Positions 1 to 8,144 of a DNA stretch of 64,000 nucleotides are shown here, one piece after another (position 1 is the first letter of the stretch; each line of letters begins with the position of its first letter). The stretch is taken from positions 2,480,001 through 2,544,000 of the forward strand of contig NZ_CP109009.1 of NCBI RefSeq assembly GCF_036226685.1. The letters are read 5' to 3'. The translations under genes and the position numbers were made by a program. This DNA comes from Streptomyces sp. NBC_00690 (GTDB lineage: Bacteria > Actinomycetota > Actinomycetes > Streptomycetales > Streptomycetaceae). The notes below the pieces were generated by a model. That model searched no databases. It was not told the origin of the DNA and saw nothing but the letters and a program-made list of their open reading frames with translations.

Positions 1-803
1 GTCGTACGAGCCTCCTTGCCCGTACGGGCCTCGATCTGCTTCGACAACCACTCGCCGACTCCGGAGAGCCGCACATGGCCGAAGGAGTCGAGTGAGCCGT
101 CCTTGAGCACCGCATCGCCGTCCTTGGGCATGGCGCCCTCGGCGACCACGACGATCGGGGCATAGGTGGCTCTGAAACGCGAGGTCACCCACTTGCAGAC
201 CTGGTCGACGTCGAAGCGCTGCTCCGGGATGAGGATGACGTTCGCTCCACCCGCGAGACCCGAGTGGAGCGCGATCCACCCTGCGTGCCGGCCCATCACC
301 TCCACCACGAGCACGCGCATGTGCGACTCGGCCGTGGTGTGCAGTCGGTCGATCGCCTCGGTGGCGATGCCGACTGCGGTATCGAATCCAAAGGTGTAGT
401 CGGTGGCGGAAAGATCATTGTCGATGGTCTTCGGGACCCCGACACAGGGAATTCCGTACTCGCCCGAGAGCGTTGTCGCGACGCCGAGGGTGTCCTCGCC
501 GCCAATTGCGATCAGTGCATCGACCTCGTGCTTTGCAAGATTTTCCTTGATCCGCCGAACACCGTCTTCTGCTTTGAGCGGGTTGGTGCGGGAGGAGCCG
601 AGAATGGTGCCACCGCGAGGCAGAATGCCGCGAACTGCCGCGATGTCGAGCGGGATCGTGTCACCTTCGAGCGGTCCGCGCCATCCATCGCGGAAACCGA
701 CGAACTCGTACGCGTACTCCTGAATGCCCTTCCGGACAGCGCCACGGATGACGGCGTTGAGGCCGGGGCAGTCGCCGCCCCCGGTCAGTACTCCTACGCG
801 CAT
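1..803 (-). CDS. pfkA: 6-phosphofructokinase, 3' end cut by window edge
   Basis: Phosphorylates fructose 6-phosphate to fructose 1,6-bisphosphate in glycolysis, in the cytoplasm. I translated it directly: it opens MRVGVLTGGGDCPGLN, the phosphofructokinase phosphate-binding start, followed by GGEDTLG near residue 100, PKTIDNDL (substrate and catalytic loop) and EVMGRHAGWIA. 267 codons are visible and the frame stays open at base 1, so the C-terminal part lies outside. The ATG at 801-803 has GAAGGGAAG just upstream. The residues read like the actinobacterial PfkA group. ATP or PPi dependence cannot be settled from what is visible. It precedes the macR/macS pair in the same order as I recall for S. 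coelicolor SCO2119-SCO2121. Confidence 0.95.
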   Translation of the reverse strand, partial: MRVGVLTGGGDCPGLNAVIRGAVRKGIQEYAYEFVGFRDGWRGPLEGDTIPLDIAAVRGILPRGGTILGSSRTNPLKAEDGVRRIKENLAKHEVDALIAIGGEDTLGVATTLSGEYGIPCVGVPKTIDNDLSATDYTFGFDTAVGIATEAIDRLHTTAESHMRVLVVEVMGRHAGWIALHSGLAGGANVILIPEQRFDVDQVCKWVTSRFRATYAPIVVVAEGAMPKDGDAVLKDGSLDSFGHVRLSGVGEWLSKQIEARTGKEART

Positions 804-1224
804 GGATACTTCCCTTCGCCTGAATGGGCCCCAAAACCGTCTTCTGCTGGGGGGCCCAGAACGGCAACGCTAGTGGTGAAACGCGTCACCGTGGGATGCG
901 AGGGATAGCCAATTCCCGCGCGAATTAAGGCCGTTGAAGCACTGCATAGAGGAGCTTTTTCACTCTTACGAGCGGGGTGGTGCTCGCACGCCCACCACCA
1001 CCCGGGCGTGGATAGGGCGCACGCCGGCGGGCGAACGAGATCACAGCGCGCAAAGGGAGGCAAGAAGGGCGGCCTGCCCCGGGGTCACGACGCCCGGCGC
1101 GGCGGTTGCCGAAACGCGCCACCGAAACGGCAGTGCGGCGCCCCCGTCCAGGGACGCCGCACCGATGCGGAGAAGGTCTGCCGGGCGCGCCGGAGCGCTC
1201 ACAGGCCCGGCACGGCCATGGAGG
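804..1224. other. Intergenic region pfkA-macR
   Basis: No convincing gene lies in these 421 bases. They should carry the pfkA promoter and the end of the macR transcript. Inverted repeat CACGCCC/GGGCGTG (987-993 and 1004-1010, 10-base loop) could form a terminator-like hairpin. The open frames seen here run into the antisense of macR and look like shadows. Confidence 0.5.
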
Positions 1225-1959
1225 CTACCGACGACCGCCTCGGGGGGTACGGAAGCTGCCCGGGTGTCCGGGGCTGTCGGGGCCGTCCGGGGTGTCGATG
1301 CCACGCTCTATCGCATAGCGCACCAGTTCCACCCGGTTGTGCAGTTGCAGCTTGCCCAGGGTGTTCTGGACATGGTTCTGCACCGTGCGGTGCGAGATGA
1401 CCAGCCGCTCCGCGATCTGCTTGTACGAGAGCCCCTTGGCGACCAGCCGCAGCACCTCGGTCTCCCGGTCGGTCAGCTGCGGAGCCTTGGGCTCGTCCGC
1501 CCCCGCCGCGGGGACGGGCTCCGTGGCCAGCCTGCGGTACTCGCCGAGCACCAGCCCGGCCAGGCCCGGGGTGAAGACCGCGTCGCCGACGGCCGTCCGG
1601 CGCACGGCATCGGTCAGCTCCTGTGTGCTCGCGGACTTCAGCAGATAGCCCGTCGCACCCGACTTCACCGCCTCCAACACATCCGCGTGCTCACCACTGG
1701 CCGACAGCACCAGCACCCGCACCCCCGGCAGCGCCCCGACCACTTCCTTGCACACCTGCACTCCGGGGAGTTCGGGAAGGTTGAGATCGAGTACGAGGAC
1801 GTCCGGCACGGTCGCCTTGGCGCGGTGCACCGCCTGTCGGCCGTCACCGGCCGTGGCCACCACGTCGAACCCGGCCGCAGCCAGATCGCGGGCGACCGCG
1901 TCCCGCCACATCGGATGGTCGTCGACGACCATCACCCTGACCGTCTGCTCTTCCGTCAT
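1225..1959 (-). CDS. macR: MacR-like NarL/LuxR family response regulator
   Basis: DNA-binding response regulator partnered with the MacS-like kinase upstream. The N-terminal receiver domain begins VRVMVVDDHPMWRD and has the phospho-acceptor Asp in DVLVLDLNLPE. The C-terminal LuxR helix-turn-helix reads LTDRETEVLRLVAKGLSYKQIAERL with SHRTVQNH. I chose the ATG at 1957-1959 (MTEEQ) because GGGAG sits directly upstream. An ATG at 1987-1989 would add ten residues but lies inside an 18-bp tandem repeat. The family match is to S. coelicolor MacR (SCO2120), a morphogenesis and actinorhodin regulator; that function is carried over by similarity. Confidence 0.9.
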   Translation of the reverse strand: MTEEQTVRVMVVDDHPMWRDAVARDLAAAGFDVVATAGDGRQAVHRAKATVPDVLVLDLNLPELPGVQVCKEVVGALPGVRVLVLSASGEHADVLEAVKSGATGYLLKSASTQELTDAVRRTAVGDAVFTPGLAGLVLGEYRRLATEPVPAAGADEPKAPQLTDRETEVLRLVAKGLSYKQIAERLVISHRTVQNHVQNTLGKLQLHNRVELVRYAIERGIDTPDGPDSPGHPGSFRTPRGGRR

Positions 1960-1985
1960 CTCCCGCTGCCTTCCCCCGTCGAACT

Positions 1986-2020
1986 TCATCGCTCTCGGTG
2001 AACTCATCGCTCTCGGTGAA
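1986..2020. repeat. 18-bp tandem repeat upstream of macR
   Basis: A 17-base string starting TCATCGCTCTCGG occurs at 1986-2002 and again at 2004-2020, a period of 18. On the macR strand it reads TTCACCGAGAGCGATGA twice. It lies between the macS stop and the preferred macR start, so it is either a regulatory site or an alternative start region. Confidence 0.7.
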
Positions 2021-2139
2021 TTGATCGATCCTGTGCAATCAAGCGAAAAAGCGCAATGAAGGGGACGAAGGATCTACGGGCTGCGGTTCGCCCGGATGCG
2101 CGACGCCCTTCATTCCTCGGGCGGCATGCCCGGTCAACG

Positions 2140-3435
2140 TCATCGCTGGCGTGGCACCTTCAACTCGACCTCCGTCCCCTGCCCCGGTACGGAGAGCAGT
2201 TCGGCCGTGCCTCCGAGATCGCGCAACCGACCGCGGATGGACTGGGCGACGCCCAGCCTGCCCTCCCCCTCGGCCTGGGCGAGACGGCCCTCCGGAATGC
2301 CGGGGCCGTCGTCCCGAACGGTGACGATCACCTCGTCCGTCCAGTCCTCCACCAGGATCCAGGCATTGGCGTCCGCTCCCGCGTGGCGCCGCACATTGTC
2401 CAGGGCGGCACCGACTGCGGCCGTCAGTTCGGCCGCGGCCAGGGCCGGGAGCTGCACCGGCGCGCCCGGCTCCGACAAGGTCACCTGAGGGCCCGCGTAG
2501 CGTGCGAGAAGGGAGCGCACATCGCACTCGTGGGCGGACTCGTCGTAGTCCTCGCCGCCCAGGACGTACTCGGTCGTCGCTGCCCCCCCTGCCGCCGTTG
2601 CCCCGCCAGATCCGCCAGCTTCGGCGGCCCCCGGGCGGGTGACGGGCACGAGGCCACGGGAGACCAGGGTGCGCAGGGCGATCTCCTGTTCCCCCGCCAT
2701 CCGACCCAACTCGGCCGCTTCGCCGCCCAGGGCCGTACCGCGCCGCTGCACCATCGCCAGCACCTGGAGCACCCCGTCGTGGATGTCGCGGGCGAGCCGC
2801 TCCCGCTCCCGGGTCACCGCCTCGATCTCCAGTGCTCGGGCCAGGGTGCGTTCCGATGCCCGCGCGACCTCGACCACATAGCCGATGGCTATCGAAGCGA
2901 CCCAGACCAGGAGCACATTGTGGAAGGTGTCGCGGCTGGGTTCGGCGCGCTCGACGATGTTGGCGACGGCGACCAGGGAGGAGGCGAAGCCCGCCCACCG
3001 CCAGCCGCCCTTGATGGCGAAGGCCAGTACGGAGCCCGCGGTCCAGATCGACGGCAGGGTGGGCCCGTCGACGTGGGGTGCGTCCACGTCGGCGAGGGGA
3101 GTGATCAGGATGCCGGTGAGGGCGATGGTGAGGTCCACGCCCAGGAACCGCTTGGTGCAGCGGGTGGCGTTGGAGACCTGGGGCAGGGTGGCCAGGGTCC
3201 AGATCGCCAGAACCGACAGAAAGGCGAAGGCCACCCAGGGGCGCTCGAAGTCGTCCGGGGTGAAGGCGAAGAGGAGTATCGCGTACACCATCGTCAGGAC
3301 CCGGTAGCCGGCGAGCGCGCGCCACAGGGGCAACTCGACCGACATCCGTCCGACCTGTCGGGCCTTCGTGCCCCCAGGTCCCCCAGCAGCCTCAGTGCCC
3401 GCAGTGGGCTGGGTGTGCGCACCCTGTCCAGCCAT
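2140..3435 (-). CDS. macS: MacS-like sensor histidine kinase
   Basis: Membrane sensor kinase, presumed partner of MacR. After a short hydrophilic N-terminus it carries about six hydrophobic segments (residues ~40-200, including YRVLTMVYAILLFAF and FAFLSVLAIWTLATL), the DUF5931 sensor region typical of MacS. The HisKA_3 dimerisation and phosphoacceptor region follows with ERERLARDIHDGVLQVL. A HATPase domain with NVRRHAGADA (N box) and VRDDGPGIPEG (G1 box) ends the protein. The ATG at 3433-3435 is preferred over the GTG nine bases upstream. Only 30 bases separate it from the acyltransferase stop, so those genes may be co-transcribed; macR follows after about 180 bases. Confidence 0.88.
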   Translation of the reverse strand: MAGQGAHTQPTAGTEAAGGPGGTKARQVGRMSVELPLWRALAGYRVLTMVYAILLFAFTPDDFERPWVAFAFLSVLAIWTLATLPQVSNATRCTKRFLGVDLTIALTGILITPLADVDAPHVDGPTLPSIWTAGSVLAFAIKGGWRWAGFASSLVAVANIVERAEPSRDTFHNVLLVWVASIAIGYVVEVARASERTLARALEIEAVTRERERLARDIHDGVLQVLAMVQRRGTALGGEAAELGRMAGEQEIALRTLVSRGLVPVTRPGAAEAGGSGGATAAGGAATTEYVLGGEDYDESAHECDVRSLLARYAGPQVTLSEPGAPVQLPALAAAELTAAVGAALDNVRRHAGADANAWILVEDWTDEVIVTVRDDGPGIPEGRLAQAEGEGRLGVAQSIRGRLRDLGGTAELLSVPGQGTEVELKVPRQR

Positions 3436-3465
3436 GTCCCCCACCCCCGATCAACGACAGCGCTA

Positions 3466-4275
3466 CTACGCTGCCGGCGGTCTGTCCGTGTGTTCGACGT
3501 CATCGGCCGGAGCGGCCTGCTCCACGGCCGGCGCCTTCTCCCGGGCCTTGTTCCCCTCGGCCGCCTTCGCCGCCGCCTTGGCCGCCTTCTCCGCCTCCGC
3601 GATCTCCCGCTTGGCGACGGTGGCGTAGATGTCGACGTACTCCTGCCCGGAGAGCTTCATGATCTCGTACATGACCTCGTCGGTCAGTGAACGCAGAATG
3701 TAGCGGTCCTCCTCCAGGCCCTGATAGCGGCTGAAGTCGAGCGGCTTGCCGATCCGGATGCCCGGCCGCATCAGCCTGGGCACGACCTTGCCGGGCGGCT
3801 GGATCTTCTCCGTGTCGATCATGGCGATGGGGATCACCGGCGCACCGGTGGCGAGCGCCACCCGGCCGAGGCCACCGGGCTTGCCGCGGTAGAGCCTGCC
3901 GTCAGGGGAGCGCGTGCCCTCGGGGTAGATGCCGAAGAGATCGCCGCGCTCCACCACCTCGATACCGGCCCTGACCGCCGCCTGACCCGCGCCCCGCCCA
4001 CCGGACCGGTCGACCGGGAGCTGTCCCACACCCTTGAAGAAGGCGGCGGTGAGCCGACCCTTGACCCCTGGCGAGGTGAAGTACTCCGCCTTCGCGATGA
4101 AGGTGACCTTCCGGTCGAGGACCGCCGGCAGGAAGAAGGAGTCGGAGAAGGAGAGATGGTTGCTCGCGAGGATCGCCGGGCCATCGGCGGGAATGTTCTC
4201 CAGACCCTCCACCCAGGGTCTGAAGGCAAGCTTCAGCGAGCCTCCGATGGAGAACTTCATTGCGCCGTAGATCAA
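3466..4275 (-). CDS. 1-acyl-glycerol-3-phosphate acyltransferase family (PlsC)
   Basis: Acyltransferase of phospholipid synthesis, or a related glycerolipid acyltransferase. It has the PlsC motifs in order: NHLSFSDSFF (HX4D-type catalytic motif, here H-L-S-F-S-D), GIYPEGTRSPDG (substrate binding) and APVIPIAMIDT. The C-terminal 50 residues are Ala/Lys rich and probably disordered. I chose the TTG at 4273-4275 because AGGAGG lies eight bases upstream; the ATG at 4258-4260 (MKFSIGG) is 23 bases from that site. Longer frames would run into the divergent hydrolase gene. M. tuberculosis has a homologue (Rv2182c) in the equivalent neighbourhood. The exact acyl acceptor is unknown. Confidence 0.88.
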   Translation of the reverse strand: MIYGAMKFSIGGSLKLAFRPWVEGLENIPADGPAILASNHLSFSDSFFLPAVLDRKVTFIAKAEYFTSPGVKGRLTAAFFKGVGQLPVDRSGGRGAGQAAVRAGIEVVERGDLFGIYPEGTRSPDGRLYRGKPGGLGRVALATGAPVIPIAMIDTEKIQPPGKVVPRLMRPGIRIGKPLDFSRYQGLEEDRYILRSLTDEVMYEIMKLSGQEYVDIYATVAKREIAEAEKAAKAAAKAAEGNKAREKAPAVEQAAPADDVEHTDRPPAA

Positions 4276-4440
4276 CTCGAATGCCTCCTGTTGCTGTCGA
4301 ACAGACCTTAACCCGACGTGACCACGGGGCCGGCGCATCCCCCGCGCCGGTGGACTTATGGACCTGGTCGGTGTCAGTCCGGTCGCGTACGGTGAGATGC
4401 ACCCCCTTCGATGCTTCATGCCACAGAACAGGAGACCCCG

Positions 4441-5220
4441 GTGCCGGTCCTTCCCGGAGCCGAGCCCTACCGCCATGAAGGCGGCGAGGTCGGCGTCCTT
4501 CTCTGCCACGGATTCACCGGTTCACCGCAGTCGTTGCGTCCCTGGGCGGAGTTCCTGGCCGAGCGAGGGTTGACCGTTTCCCTGCCGCTGCTCCCCGGCC
4601 ATGGCACGCGCTGGCAGGACATGCAGATCACCGGGTGGCAGGACTGGTACGCGGAGGTGGACCGGGAGCTGCGCGAACTGCTCTCGAAGTGTGAGGTGGT
4701 CTTCGTCTTCGGGCTCTCCATGGGCGGTGCCCTCGCCCTGCGGCTCGCCGCCCGGTACGGGGACGCGGTCCGAGGGATCGTCGTGGTCAATCCGGCGAAC
4801 AAGGTGCACGGTCTCGCCGCGCGGGCACTGCCGGTGGCCCGCCATTTCGTCCGGACCACCCCGGGGCTGATCGACGACATCGCCAAGGAGGGCGCCCACG
4901 AGGTCGGCTACGACCGGGTCCCGCTCCAGGCCGCCCACTCGCTGCGGAATTTCCTTCGGCTCGTCGACGGCGAGCTGCCCCAGGTCACCCAGCCCATGGT
5001 GCTCCTGCACAGTTTGCAGGACCATGTGGTACCGCCGGTCGACTCGGCGCGGATTCTCGGCCGGGTCTCCTCCACGGACGTCACTGAGGTCGTGTTGGAA
5101 CAGAGCTACCACGTCGCGACGTTGGACCACGATGCGGAGCGGATCTTCCACGAGAGTTGTGCGTTCGTCGACCGGCTCGCTCCGAATGCCGTGAGGAAGG
5201 GGAGCACCGCCGGTGGCTGA
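4441..5220 (+). CDS. Alpha/beta hydrolase, carboxylesterase-like
   Basis: Soluble alpha/beta-hydrolase. LLCHGFTGSPQSL is the oxyanion-hole HGFTG motif. GLSMGGALAL is the nucleophile elbow with Ser in G-x-S-x-G. HSLQDHVVPP supplies the acid Asp and QSYHVATLDHD the catalytic His region. The family resembles thermophilic Est30-type carboxylesterases and monoacylglycerol lipases. I chose the GTG at 4441 because AGGAG (4430-4434) is correctly spaced; a start at 4411 lacks such a site. It diverges from the acyltransferase, and its last 8 bases overlap the next gene. A lipid ester substrate would fit the neighbour but is not shown. Confidence 0.85.
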   Translation: MPVLPGAEPYRHEGGEVGVLLCHGFTGSPQSLRPWAEFLAERGLTVSLPLLPGHGTRWQDMQITGWQDWYAEVDRELRELLSKCEVVFVFGLSMGGALALRLAARYGDAVRGIVVVNPANKVHGLAARALPVARHFVRTTPGLIDDIAKEGAHEVGYDRVPLQAAHSLRNFLRLVDGELPQVTQPMVLLHSLQDHVVPPVDSARILGRVSSTDVTEVVLEQSYHVATLDHDAERIFHESCAFVDRLAPNAVRKGSTAGG

Positions 5221-5797
5221 GCAGCATGACGCGGACCGAGAGCCGCAGCCCATCGACGAGGAGGCGGCCTGGGCCGCCATCGTCGCGGGGTACGGGGATG
5301 AACCGGCGGACCCGCCGGGTGCCAAGCCGTTCAAATCGGTGGAGGACCTCGCGCTCCTCGAAGGCGAGGTGAACGAGTCGCCCCAGGGCAAGGGGAAGGA
5401 GCCTGCGCCCGAAGAGGACCAGGCGGCCGGGCTCGGCAGCTCCATCACCTTCGCCCCCGGGGTCGGCGGCGCCGGCCCCCGTGACTACCAGGTGGTCGAG
5501 CCGAACGAAGCCAACACCGACCAGGGCGAGGACGGGGACGACGGCGACGAAGGCCACTTCGTCCCCCCGGAGCCGCCGCCGCTGCCGGAGGCCGATGTCA
5601 CGGCGAAGTTCGCCTGGCTGGCGGTGATCGGCGGTCCGGTGCTGATGCTGATCGCGGTTCTGCTCCAGTGGGAGATGACCTGGTGGCTGACCACCTTGTG
5701 CGTCAGCGGTTTCCTCGGCGGCTTCGCCACGCTGGTGGCCCGGATGGCACACGGTGACGAAGAGGACGACGACCCCGGTCGGGGCGCGGTCGTCTAA
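5213..5797 (+). CDS. Two-TM membrane protein, function unknown
   Basis: A 194-residue protein I cannot assign. The first ~130 residues are hydrophilic and acidic, with Pro/Glu/Asp-rich stretches that look disordered. Two hydrophobic segments follow, FAWLAVIGGPVLMLIAVLL and WWLTTLCVSGFLGGFATLVA, then an acidic tail DEEDDDPGRGAVV. Start is GTG at 5213, overlapping the hydrolase stop by 8 bases with GGGGAG upstream. That implies translational coupling to the hydrolase. The cytoplasmic-head, two-TM layout recurs in conserved streptomycete proteins of unknown role. Confidence 0.75.
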   Translation: MAEQHDADREPQPIDEEAAWAAIVAGYGDEPADPPGAKPFKSVEDLALLEGEVNESPQGKGKEPAPEEDQAAGLGSSITFAPGVGGAGPRDYQVVEPNEANTDQGEDGDDGDEGHFVPPEPPPLPEADVTAKFAWLAVIGGPVLMLIAVLLQWEMTWWLTTLCVSGFLGGFATLVARMAHGDEEDDDPGRGAVV

Positions 5798-5884
5798 CCA
5801 GGACCTGTCCGACGAAGGGCTTCGTGCGTCCCAAGGGCTCACAGGCCGGACGGGATGCATCGGACACGACCTGCTGCACACCCT

Positions 5885-6655
5885 TTAGGAACCCGCGAAG
5901 GCGGGGAGTACGGCAGGAATCCTGAGCGCGGCCAGTACGGGGAGATGATCGCTGGCCGCGCGCAGATCAGCCGGGCTCACACCGGGATGGTCGAACGGCA
6001 CCCCGCAGCCGAGCACCTCGATGCCGTGGCTCGCGAACACGGCATCGATCCTGCGTCGCGGCCGGTCGGGGTCGAAGGTGTTCTCCCCGCCCCACGGCGC
6101 AGTGGCCCAGCAGTCCTGCATCTGCTGTGCGATTCGTTGGAAGCTGCGTCCGGCAGGGGTCTCGTTGAGGTCTCCCGCGACGACGGCGTACGGCACGTCC
6201 ATCGCGGTGATCTGGTCGATGAGCAACCCTGCCTGCGTAGGGCGCTCGGCATCCGACAGGCTCAAATGACAGCTGAGCGCACCGAATCTGGCACCGCCGA
6301 TCGTGACCACGGCGGTGGCGAAGCCGCGGCGGTGCTGACCTTGGACGAGCGGCAGCAGGACGTCCTGAGTCCGCTCGACGGTCACCCGCAGTGAGCACAG
6401 GAGCAGGGGGCCGGCAGCGGTGGCCCCGCCGCTGAGGACGAAGAGATCGGTCTTGGCGGCGAGCCGTGCGGCGTGCTTGCGCCAGCGGAAGAAGCGGGGC
6501 GCCTCCTGGATGAGGACGAGGTCGGGCGCGCAGGCCCGAATGACTCGGGCGAGGGCGTCCTCGTCGTCGCGCAGCGAGCGAACGTTGTAGCTGAGGACAC
6601 GAACAACGGCGGAACCATCGGGTTCGGTACGGGAGTTGGGCAGGACCGTGGCCAT
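5885..6655 (-). CDS. Endonuclease/exonuclease/phosphatase family protein
   Basis: Metal-dependent phosphoesterase fold of the DNase I / inositol-phosphatase superfamily. Visible signature pieces are VLSYNVRSL (N-terminal Asn), DLVLIQEAP (Glu metal ligand), VVAGDLNETPAG (Asp and Asn of the active site) and AASDHLPVLAAL (C-terminal S-D-H). All key residues are present, so it is probably active; the substrate (nucleic acid, phospholipid or sugar phosphate) cannot be told. It has no obvious signal peptide. It is convergent with the two-TM protein and stands alone. Confidence 0.87.
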   Translation of the reverse strand: MATVLPNSRTEPDGSAVVRVLSYNVRSLRDDEDALARVIRACAPDLVLIQEAPRFFRWRKHAARLAAKTDLFVLSGGATAAGPLLLCSLRVTVERTQDVLLPLVQGQHRRGFATAVVTIGGARFGALSCHLSLSDAERPTQAGLLIDQITAMDVPYAVVAGDLNETPAGRSFQRIAQQMQDCWATAPWGGENTFDPDRPRRRIDAVFASHGIEVLGCGVPFDHPGVSPADLRAASDHLPVLAALRIPAVLPAFAGS

Positions 6656-6854
6656 GCCAGCACCCTACGACGGAGTTGCCCGTGTTTCGTCAGGCTCGCC
6701 CGGGGCCGGCGTGGCCGGCCGCGCCCCCCTTGCCACGGTTGCGTCCCCTTCCCAGGCGCCCATGACCTCAGGGGGTGTGATGAGGGAGATGTCTGATGTG
6801 GGGGGAACCGGGTAGCCGCTTCCTCGAAGACCCCGGCGAGGCGGTGAGGACGTC

Positions 6855-7193
6855 ATGAGCGGTATGACCTGGTGCGGCGGGCTGTGGGGACCGGTGCCCG
6901 CCACCGTCGCGCAGCCGCGGCAGCCGGTCGGTACCGATGCGCGGCGAAGGCAGCCGCCACGGTTGCCACGGTTTCGGCAAGCAGGCCGGAACCGCGGACT
7001 CCAGGGCGTCGCCGCCGTGGTGGCGGCACTCGGCCTCCAAATCGCGTTGACCGTGGCGCTGGTCGCCATCGGGCAGGTTCTGCCCTGGTCGGCGTCCACG
7101 CTCATCGTTGTCGGGGTCCTGGTAGCCGGCGCCGCGGCACTGGCGGCACCGGGCCGCAGAACCCCGCGTCCTGCGGTGCCGTCGATCGCATAG
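6855..7193 (+). CDS. Small membrane protein, possibly phage-holin-like
   Basis: A 112-residue frame. Its first ~50 residues are Pro/Arg rich and uninformative. The end has two hydrophobic segments, GVAAVVAALGLQIALTVALV and STLIVVGVLVAGAAALA. In other streptomycetes a holin-like membrane protein often precedes DUF3618 and DUF4235 genes, which is the order here, but I could not recognise the holin family sequence itself. The true start may lie further downstream. Treat as tentative. Confidence 0.45.
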   Translation: MSGMTWCGGLWGPVPATVAQPRQPVGTDARRRQPPRLPRFRQAGRNRGLQGVAAVVAALGLQIALTVALVAIGQVLPWSASTLIVVGVLVAGAAALAAPGRRTPRPAVPSIA

Positions 7194-7258
7194 GCGAGAG
7201 ATCGACCAAAGCCCAAGCGAGCAGACCCAGTACGCCGAGACACAGGAAAGGGCACACG

Positions 7259-7606
7259 ATGAACGGCATCCCCCACCCCCGACGCAACGTCCTCGACACC
7301 GAGGAGCTGCGCTCCCGTGCACAGGACACCCGCGAACAACTGGGACAGACCATCGAGGCACTCGCCGCGAAAGCCGAGGTGGGCGAGATGGGCGAGCAGG
7401 TCCGTGCGAAGGCATCCGCGGCCAAGACCCAGCTGGCGGATGCGGCAACGGCCGTGGGCGACAAACTGCGCGAAGTCACCCCGCCGCCCGTGCAGGAGAC
7501 GACGGCCCTGGTCGCCGAGACCGCACGGAGGAAGCGCGTGCCGCTGCTGGCAGTGGGCATAGCGACCGTGGCGCTGGTGGTGCTGGCCCGACGGAGGGGC
7601 CGGTGA
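7259..7606 (+). CDS. DUF3618 family protein
   Basis: 115-residue protein with the DUF3618 signature near the N-terminus: RSRAQDTREQLGQTIEALAAKAEV, an amphipathic helix. Ala/Lys-rich helices follow (KASAAKTQLADAATAVGDKL), then one C-terminal TM segment, VPLLAVGIATVALVVLA, ending in Arg. The topology suggests a tail-anchored coiled-coil membrane protein. ATG at 7259 has AGGAAAGGG upstream. The stop overlaps the next GTG (GTGA). Function is unknown; the family is linked to envelope or stress genes only by context. Confidence 0.82.
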   Translation: MNGIPHPRRNVLDTEELRSRAQDTREQLGQTIEALAAKAEVGEMGEQVRAKASAAKTQLADAATAVGDKLREVTPPPVQETTALVAETARRKRVPLLAVGIATVALVVLARRRGR

Positions 7607-7869
7607 AGGCGTCGAAAGTGCTCTACAAGCCGGTCGGTGCCGGGGTCGGAGCGCTCGGCGGGCTGCTCGCCAGCGCGGCCTTCGGTCAGATCTGGAAGCG
7701 CCTCGGCCATAACGACAAGGCGCCCGGGCCCACGGACGAGGGCCGTGGCTGGGGCGAGGTATTGATGGCTGCGGCGCTCCAAGGGGCGGTCTTCGCCGTG
7801 GTGAAGGCGGCCGTGGACCGCGGCGGGGCCACGGCGGCCCGACGGCTGACGGGAACCTGGCCGGGGTAG
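7603..7869 (+). CDS. DUF4235 family membrane protein
   Basis: 88-residue protein. VLYKPVGAGVGALGGLLASAAFGQIWK (first hydrophobic segment and the Lys-Pro entry typical of DUF4235) is followed by a short polar loop and a second hydrophobic stretch, EVLMAAALQGAVFAVVKAAV. GTG start at 7603 overlaps the preceding stop by four bases, so it is translationally coupled to the DUF3618 gene. The DUF3618-DUF4235 pairing is common in actinobacteria; the job is unknown. Confidence 0.82.
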   Translation: MKASKVLYKPVGAGVGALGGLLASAAFGQIWKRLGHNDKAPGPTDEGRGWGEVLMAAALQGAVFAVVKAAVDRGGATAARRLTGTWPG

Positions 7870-7919
7870 CTCCGGGCCCCTCAGAGGGACGATCGAGGCC
7901 AGGGCGTCCGGGCGGGAAC

Positions 7920-7939
7920 CGGTCGGTCCCTCCCGACCG
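7920..7939. terminator. Hairpin terminator between convergent DUF4235 and glkA
   Basis: Perfect 7-bp arms CGGTCGG (7920-7926) and CCGACCG (7933-7939) with a 6-base loop. It sits just after the DUF4235 stop and downstream of glkA on the other strand, so it may serve both. There is no U-tract, as is common in Streptomyces. Confidence 0.5.
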
Positions 7940-8144
7940 ACCTACCCGTAGGGCGGTCTCCGGGGCTCCGGGCGGAAGGCGGTCTCCGGGACGCGCCGGC
8001 GGTGAACCGACCGCCTGGGCGCTCCCGGGGCCTTCCGGCACCGGGAGCCGTCATGAACGCGCCGTGGAATCGATGCGGACCCGCCGCGGAATCAGTAGTC
8101 CGCCGCCCTCGCGCCCCGGCCATCACCACGCAGCAGTGGTGCAC

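Noticed and set aside
804..1224. Small genes in the pfkA-macR gap
   Set aside because: The frames there are shadows and lack RBS and codon bias.
934..2001. 355-codon plus-strand frame opposite macR
   Set aside because: Shadow of macR and its upstream region; Pro/Arg/His-rich sequence with no family motifs, and the minus-strand receiver and LuxR motifs are clear.
2056..3690. 544-codon plus-strand frame opposite macS and the acyltransferase
   Set aside because: Low-complexity translation of antisense high-GC DNA; the histidine kinase motifs lie on the other strand.
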